Source: Pseudomonadota bacterium (GTDB lineage Bacteria; Pseudomonadota; Gammaproteobacteria; Burkholderiales; Burkholderiaceae_B). From it: a DNA stretch of 11,311 nucleotides. The notes beneath the pieces were generated by a model. The model ran no database searches. It saw only the letters and a list, made by a program, of their open reading frames with translations, and had not been told where the DNA came from. The stretch lies in NCBI GenBank assembly GCA_023432075.1, contig JAEYVD010000122.1, forward strand, positions 1 to 11,311. The letters are read 5' to 3'. Below are positions 1-3,332 of this stretch, one piece after another. The position numbers and the translations under genes are program-made. Position 1 is the stretch's first letter. The number at the start of each line of letters is the position of its first letter.

Positions 1-743
1 GGGTAGTGCAGGACACAGGCGTTGGCCCCGGCCGCGACGATGCTGTTGTACGCCACGGACTGGGCGCCGTGGCGGCGGAATTCATAAAGCAGCTCGGCCT
101 CGATCTCGTACTCGCGCATGCCGGGCCGCGCCACGCGCATGGCGCGCGCGTGGGCGCCGGCCGAAATCTTGGCCGCGCGCCGCATGGCGGCGATTTCCGA
201 GGCGTCCTTGATAAGCCGCATGTCGGCCAGCAGCGGCCGCACGTCCTGCTGCCGGCTGGGCGGCTGGCGCCCGCCGCGGCTTTTCTCGCGCGCCGCCGCC
301 AGCCAGCGGTGCAGGCGGCCGTCCGTGCGCTTGTCCCCGGCCAGCGGGGCGTACAGGGTGGGGTGGTCCAGCATCAGCGCGGGCACCAGTTCGTCCAGCG
401 CGTCGATGGGATGGGCGTCGTCGAAACCGAAGTGGGCGGCCGCGGCCTCGGGGCCAAAGCGCTTGCCCTCCCACAATTCATGCTCCACGTGACGCGGCCG
501 GCAGAACAGCACGGCGCGGTCGGTCGCACCCGCCACCAGCACCACCCAGGCGTCGGGTTCGGTAAAGCCCGTCAGGTAGAAGAAATCGCTGTCGTGGCGG
601 TAGGGAAACTCCGCGTCGCGGTTGCGGATGGCTTCCGTTGCGGTCGCCAGGATGGCGATGCCGCCGCCTTCCGCGCGCATGCGATCCATCAGGCGCTGGC
701 GCCGCGCGGCGAAAGGGGCGATGTCGTCGGGAGGCAGGCTCAT
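1..743 (-). CDS. pepP: Xaa-Pro aminopeptidase (aminopeptidase P), N-terminal part, cut by window edge
   Basis: Cytosolic metallopeptidase that removes an N-terminal residue preceding proline. About 247 codons are visible and the C-terminal half lies beyond base 1. From the N-terminus, residues 1-130 look like the aminopeptidase P N-terminal (AMP_N) domain, including the signature YRHDSDFFYLTGFTEPDAWV, then LFCRPR and ELWEGKRFGPE. The pita-bread peptidase fold then begins (RLIKDASEIAAMRRAAKISA, later YNSIVAAGANACVLHY, matching the family NSIV..G.N..ILHY block). The Asp/Asp/His/Glu/Glu metal ligands follow this block and are outside the window. ATG at 743 is the only ATG after an in-frame stop at 797-795. 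No clear Shine-Dalgarno is visible. A weak promoter (TTGCAT, 15 nt, TAAAGT reading leftwards at 818-792) is possible. The gene is divergent from the riboswitch-antiporter unit. Family assignment is secure by recalled motif similarity. Confidence 0.93.
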   Translation of the reverse strand, partial: MSLPPDDIAPFAARRQRLMDRMRAEGGGIAILATATEAIRNRDAEFPYRHDSDFFYLTGFTEPDAWVVLVAGATDRAVLFCRPRHVEHELWEGKRFGPEAAAAHFGFDDAHPIDALDELVPALMLDHPTLYAPLAGDKRTDGRLHRWLAAAREKSRGGRQPPSRQQDVRPLLADMRLIKDASEIAAMRRAAKISAGAHARAMRVARPGMREYEIEAELLYEFRRHGAQSVAYNSIVAAGANACVLHY

Positions 744-857
744 GTCGGGCGGGCCGGGCGCACAGCCCCGGCAAGGGCGGAAGATGGGGCTACTTTACCT
801 GCCATCCCGTGAATGCAACACCCCGTGCCGAATCCGCGTTGGCCATGCGGTGATGAC

Positions 858-893
858 TGGACAACGTGCCGGCCGCTGCTACAATCGCCGCTC
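858..893 (+). promoter_or_regulatory. Predicted sigma70 promoter for riboswitch and antiporter
   Basis: The hexamers TGGACA (858-863) and TACAAT (880-885) are separated by 16 nt. Transcription would start near 891-893, immediately before the first conserved block of the yybP-ykoY aptamer. That placement fits the usual promoter-aptamer arrangement and supports the call. Predicted by eye only. Confidence 0.65.
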
Positions 894-1052
894 TGTCATT
901 GGGGAGTAGCCATCCTTTGTCCCCAAAGGAGTCAGCGTCAACAGACTTGGTGGTTCAGTGCTGCGGAGCAGCCGCTAGAACCCCATGGCGCTGACGGCAC
1001 CCACGTCCGGCTTGCCGCCGCGTGGATCAGCCAGGCGAGACCTTTGGCCGCG
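894..1052 (+). promoter_or_regulatory. yybP-ykoY manganese riboswitch aptamer
   Basis: Two conserved, widely separated blocks of this riboswitch family (Rfam RF00080) are present: TTGGGGAGTAGCC at 899-911 and GGCGAGACCTTTGG at 1034-1047. Between them the sequence folds by hand into nested stems: CCTTTG/CAAAGG (914-919 with 924-929), GTCAGCG/CGCTGAC (931-937 with 988-994), GGTTC/GAACC (952-956 with 978-982) and GCTGC/GCAGC (959-963 with 967-971). The family segment GTCAACA..CTTGG (936-950) is also present. The family binds Mn2+ and usually activates transporters that export Mn2+ or other cations. Here it precedes a CaCA-type antiporter, which fits. P1 pairing is imperfect by hand, so the ends are approximate. 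Confidence 0.88.
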
Positions 1053-1066
1053 TAGCGTTCACCCTT

Positions 1067-1114
1067 GGCCGGGCGAGCCGCTGCGTCGCGCCAATGGTTT
1101 CTGCTCGTCCGGCC
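1067..1114 (+). promoter_or_regulatory. Candidate riboswitch expression-platform stem
   Basis: GGCCGGGCGAGC (1067-1078) pairs with GCTCGTCCGGCC (1103-1114) over 12 bp with a single G-U wobble and a 24-nt loop. The stem ends eight nucleotides before the antiporter ATG at 1123, so it should occlude ribosome loading. No T-run follows directly, which points to translational rather than termination control. The CGGCC of its 3' arm could alternatively pair with GGCCG at 1046-1050 at the aptamer edge, giving a plausible switch. The pairing is visible in the sequence. The switching role is inference. Confidence 0.5.
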
Positions 1115-1122
1115 GCATTCCC

Positions 1123-2127
1123 ATGTTGCTCACCCTTTTTCTGTTCTTCCTGTCCGCGGCAGTGATCTACTTCGCCTGCGAGTTCTTCGTCAATGGCGTC
1201 GAATGGGTCGGTCACCGCTTCCAGCTGGGCGCTACCGCCACCGGCACCGTGCTCGCCGCCTTCGGCACCGCGCTGCCGGAAAGCGCCGTCACCTTCATGG
1301 CCGTGGTCTTCGGCGATACCCCCGAACAAAAGGATATCGGTGTCGGCGCCGCGATGGGCGGTCCGCTGGTGCTTGCCACGCTGGCCTATGCGGTCGTCGG
1401 CCTGGCCCTGTGGCGCGCCCGCCGCGGCAAGCCCACGCAGGCGAACTGTATCAACGCGGACCAGCGCCGGCTGGCCCGCGACCAGGCCTGGTTCATGGGC
1501 ATCTTCATCTTCAAGGTGGGCCTGGGCCTGCTGGCCTTTGCCTGGAAGCCCTGGCTGGGCTTTGTGTTCCTGGTCACCTATGCGCTCTACATCAAGCGTG
1601 AACTCAGCAACGACGAGGCATCCCTGGACAGCGATGACCTCGAACCCCTGAAGCTGCGGCCGCGCGATGAGAACCCCACGATGTTCTGGGCCGTCACGCA
1701 GACCGTCATGGCGCTGGTCGTGATCGCCGGCGCCTCGCACGTGTTCGTGAACCAGATCGAACTGCTGGGCATCGCCATGGGCGCATCGCCCCACGTGGCC
1801 GCGCTGCTGCTGGCCCCGGTGGCCACCGAGCTGCCGGAGATCATGAATGCGCTGATCTGGGTGCGCCAGGGCAAGGAACGCCTGGCGCTGGCCAACATTT
1901 CGGGCGCCATGATGATCCAGGCGACGATCCCCAGCGCGCTTGGCATCTTCATGACGCCGTGGCTGCTGGATGCCCCGCTGCTCGCGGCGGGCTTTTTCAC
2001 GATGCTGTCGATCGGACTGCTGTGGCTGCGTTTCCGCCGGTCCGCCATGAGCGTGCCGGCGCTGTCGGCGGTGGGCGGGCTGTACGCGATTTTCGCGGGC
2101 TACCTGGGCTGGCATTTCTACGGGTAA
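1123..2127 (+). CDS. CaCA-family (Na+/Ca2+ exchanger-like) cation antiporter, riboswitch controlled
   Basis: An inner-membrane protein of 334 aa with two inverted halves, each of about five hydrophobic segments, joined by an acidic cytosolic-type loop (about residues 160-185). The two alpha-repeats that form the ion site in the CaCA superfamily are visible: GTVLAAFGTALPES (41-54) and APVATELPEIMN (231-242), with candidate ion-ligand glutamates E53 and E239. The protein probably exchanges a divalent cation for H+ or Na+ across the inner membrane. The upstream Mn2+ aptamer suggests export of Mn2+ (or Ca2+) when it is in excess, but substrate cannot be read from the protein. ATG 1123 was chosen because it opens directly into the first membrane helix. 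An in-frame ATG at 985 lies inside the riboswitch and would add 46 unlikely residues. No good Shine-Dalgarno precedes 1123. The gene stands alone, followed by its own terminator-like hairpin. Confidence 0.85.
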   Translation: MLLTLFLFFLSAAVIYFACEFFVNGVEWVGHRFQLGATATGTVLAAFGTALPESAVTFMAVVFGDTPEQKDIGVGAAMGGPLVLATLAYAVVGLALWRARRGKPTQANCINADQRRLARDQAWFMGIFIFKVGLGLLAFAWKPWLGFVFLVTYALYIKRELSNDEASLDSDDLEPLKLRPRDENPTMFWAVTQTVMALVVIAGASHVFVNQIELLGIAMGASPHVAALLLAPVATELPEIMNALIWVRQGKERLALANISGAMMIQATIPSALGIFMTPWLLDAPLLAAGFFTMLSIGLLWLRFRRSAMSVPALSAVGGLYAIFAGYLGWHFYG

Positions 2128-2128
2128 C

Positions 2129-2178
2129 GACGGGCAGGCCGGGCAGGCGTGCGCGCCCGTCCGGCCTTGGCGCTTTTC
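2129..2178 (+). terminator. Probable terminator hairpin after the antiporter gene
   Basis: Two overlapping GC-rich pairings begin 2 nt after the stop codon: GACGGGC/GCCCGTC (2129-2135 with 2155-2161) and AGGCCGG/CCGGCCT (2136-2142 with 2161-2167). A short TTTT follows at 2174-2177, seven nt after the stem. It is plausible as an intrinsic terminator but not textbook. Confidence 0.5.
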
Positions 2179-2201
2179 TACGTCAAAAATGCACCCAACC
2201 C

Positions 2202-2237
2202 TTGTCCATCAGTACAAACCCGCGTAAAATTTCGCTG
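2202..2237 (+). promoter_or_regulatory. Predicted sigma70 promoter of the mgt-like unit
   Basis: TTGTCC (2202-2207) and TAAAAT (2225-2230) are separated by an ideal 17 nt, with a predicted start near 2237. The local sequence is clearly more A/T-rich than its surroundings. It lies just after the antiporter terminator and 25 nt before the first leader ORF. I saw no convincing PhoP-type direct repeat upstream, so the inducing regulator, if any, is unknown. Confidence 0.65.
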
Positions 2238-2261
2238 TTTTCCATCCCAGGAGCAGTCTTC

Positions 2262-2315
2262 GTGAATACCGATTCCGGCGAAAGTTGTCGATCTTGCATC
2301 GACGTCGCTGTCTGA
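2262..2315 (+). CDS. Putative 17-aa leader peptide (GTG start) ahead of the ACT-like gene
   Basis: A short ORF reading MNTDSGESCRSCIDVAV with the GTG initiated as Met. A good Shine-Dalgarno, CAGGAG (2249-2254), ends 7 nt before the GTG. The ORF starts 25 nt after the predicted transcription start. A small stem, GTCGAT/ATCGAC (2287-2292 with 2298-2303), lies inside the ORF. Its TGA stop (2313-2315) is the first triplet of the 5' arm of the strong hairpin that follows, so a terminating ribosome would cover that arm. The run TGT CGA TCT TGC uses codons that are uncommon in the neighbouring genes. I do not recognise the peptide as a known family. Translation is not proven. The case rests on ribosome site, position and overlap with the hairpin. 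Confidence 0.55.
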   Translation: MNTDSGESCRSCIDVAV

Positions 2316-2353
2316 CAGGATCCACGCAGAACTCCGTCTGCCGCATCCTGTCA
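2313..2353 (+). promoter_or_regulatory. Leader hairpin overlapping the stop of the 17-aa ORF
   Basis: TGACAGGAT (2313-2321) pairs perfectly with ATCCTGTCA (2345-2353), and inside it GCAGA (2326-2330) pairs with TCTGC (2337-2341) around a 6-nt loop. Only TTT follows, so this is not a clear intrinsic terminator. CTGTC at 2308-2312, just upstream, could compete for the same GACAG, giving alternative folds that depend on ribosome position. This is an attenuator-like element by inference. Confidence 0.6.
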
Positions 2354-2403
2354 TTTAGCAGGTTGCGGTGTATCCCAGGCGCCAGGCTTCAGCCCGGCCA
2401 GTA

Positions 2404-2442
2404 ATGCAGGCTCTTGGCCTGCCGGGACCCTCCCCAACGTAA
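2404..2442 (+). CDS. Possible 12-aa proline-rich leader ORF
   Basis: A 12-codon ORF, MQALGLPGPSPT, has three prolines among its last six residues, and its first codons form a GCAGGC/GCCTGC stem (2406-2411 with 2417-2422). It lies between the 17-aa leader ORF and the ACT-like gene. Proline codons in leader peptides are a known sensing device in enterobacterial mgtA and mgtC leaders. No convincing Shine-Dalgarno is visible, and an ORF of this size is expected often by chance. It is listed as a possibility only. Confidence 0.2.
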   Translation: MQALGLPGPSPT

Positions 2443-2568
2443 ACCGCCAGAACCGCCGCTAGTCGCAGCGCCAGCGTTCGTGCACGTTCGTCGTGTCCGC
2501 CGCCAGGGCGCTGTCCGGCTGCGCACGTGTTCGCGATCACGCTCCGCCTTCTTGTCATGGAGGTCGTT

Positions 2569-2901
2569 ATGCGTTTCTTCGACTTGTTCCTGCGCCGTGC
2601 CGGCGTGGACCGCGCCACCGCCCTGGGCCGCCGCCGCGGCACCTCCCGGCTGACGGTGATCTGTCCGCGCGGCGAGCTCGGCGCACTGCGCAAGCAGATC
2701 TGCCTGGACTTCAGCGCCGCTGGCCTGGATGTCGCCCAAGTGCAGGTCGACCAAGGCCAAGATCCCGATCTCGCGTCGGCTTGCATCACGGTCAATTGCC
2801 CGCCCGAACTGCGGGCCGAATTGATGACGCAAGCGCGCCGTTTGAGCGCCAACCCCGCCGTGCGCCACGTGCATTTCGGCGCACAGGCCGCGATGGCCTG
2901 A
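2569..2901 (+). CDS. Small ACT-like protein resembling the C-terminal domain of MgtC
   Basis: A soluble protein of 110 aa with no signal peptide or membrane span. After a basic, partly hydrophobic start (MRFFDLFLRR), residues 26-105 show an alternating pattern of beta-alpha-beta repeats: SRLTVICPRG, a helix LGALRKQICLDF, a strand LDVAQVQV, a strand ACITVNCP, a helix LRAELMTQARRL, and NPAVRHVHF. This resembles the ACT-like C-terminal domain of MgtC/SapB proteins, notably the closing RLs..P.V..V.. segment, but without the MgtC membrane domain. The start at 2569 is set by GGAGG (2559-2563), 5 nt upstream. Longer in-frame starts at 2527 (GTG) and 2557 (ATG) lack this. It precedes the MgtL-like leader and mgtA, so a role in sensing or modulating Mg2+ transport is plausible. 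The fold call is by eye. A generic ACT or unrelated small domain is the alternative. Confidence 0.7.
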   Translation: MRFFDLFLRRAGVDRATALGRRRGTSRLTVICPRGELGALRKQICLDFSAAGLDVAQVQVDQGQDPDLASACITVNCPPELRAELMTQARRLSANPAVRHVHFGAQAAMA

Positions 2902-2935
2902 CCCCCCCACAAACATTTCCTTCCCAGGAGAAATC

Positions 2936-3001
2936 ATGCCTAGCGCCTTAGACCCAGAGCCTCGATTGCGCCCTGTGCGCGGCCCCGGCATGCCTATCTG
3001 A
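2936..3001 (+). CDS. MgtL-like proline/acidic leader peptide upstream of mgtA (21 aa)
   Basis: A 21-codon ORF with an excellent ribosome site (CAGGAG at 2925-2930, 5 nt before ATG). The peptide begins MPSALDPEPRLRP and ends at TGA 2999-3001. It has six prolines and the block D6-P7-E8-P9. Salmonella MgtL, as I recall it, begins MDPEPTPLPR. There, acidic-proline codons destabilise or slow ribosomes when Mg2+ is low and so allow transcription into mgtA. Here the peptide also sits upstream of an mgtA gene and 331 nt from its start, a spacing similar to the long enterobacterial leader. Several codons (TTA, CCA, CCT, CGA, TTG) are ones the neighbouring genes avoid. It lies 34 nt after the ACT-like gene, so it can be reached by read-through. 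Homology versus convergence cannot be decided from 21 residues. Confidence 0.75.
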   Translation: MPSALDPEPRLRPVRGPGMPI

Positions 3002-3332
3002 CCCGTCACTCACTGCGAGCCGACTGGCCGGATAGTCATCCCGGTCCGTACGGAATCCGCAGCCTGGAATCCCCGGCCCCGCCCGCGTCCCGCGAGCATC
3101 GGCGCCCGGTCCCGGTTCCACCGCCCGCTTCCCTTCCGTTTTTCGCACCCGGCGCGCCATAGACGCGATCCGGACACCGGCAACATTGCTCCGGCGCCTT
3201 CGCACGCCCGTCAGCGGCGGCCTCACGGCATTTCCCAGGAAACGCCGCGGTCCGCTGGGGCCTGCGCGCGGCCGCCACCGGCAGGGTCGTCCGTGTCTCC
3301 CGCAACAACACCAATAAATGCGGAGCACTCCC
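3002..3332 (+). promoter_or_regulatory. Long untranslated mgtA leader, C-rich and structured
   Basis: 331 nt without a credible gene. The stretch 3061-3160 is C-rich; at 3121-3150 I count 16 C against 4 G. It contains many pyrimidine-C steps, as expected of a Rho-utilisation region. Further on, CAGCGG (3212-3217) can pair with CCGCTG (3252-3257), enclosing a near-continuous stem CGGC-A-TTTCC/GGAAA-C-GCCG (3226-3235 with 3238-3247). A weaker CCTGC/GCAGG stem (3261-3265 with 3281-3285) follows. In the enterobacterial mgtA leader, translation of MgtL decides whether Rho terminates in such a region. A parallel role here is inferred from position and composition. I saw no separate promoter in it. 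Confidence 0.5.

Noticed and set aside
6..812. A plus-strand frame of 268 codons across the pepP region.
   Set aside because: It is opposite pepP, whose minus-strand translation gives clear aminopeptidase P blocks. The plus-strand product is His/Gly/Arg/Val-rich shadow sequence.
985..1122. N-terminal extension of the antiporter from ATG 985.
   Set aside because: It lies inside the riboswitch aptamer and expression platform. The added residues are Arg/Pro/Ser-rich with no membrane character and no ribosome site.
1027..2115. A 362-codon minus-strand frame opposite the antiporter gene.
   Set aside because: It has the same shadow composition (Gln/His/Arg/Gly-rich) and no start signal or recognisable motif, and it would read through the riboswitch in antisense.
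2389..3009. Overlapping minus-strand frames opposite the ACT-like gene and its leader.
   Set aside because: The plus strand has ribosome sites and sensible proteins at 2569 and 2936. The minus-strand products are basic and low in complexity, with no ribosome site.
2202..3332. Considered an M-box (ykoK) Mg2+ riboswitch for the mgtA unit.
   Set aside because: I could not find the conserved M-box core blocks. The leader peptides and hairpins account for the region better.
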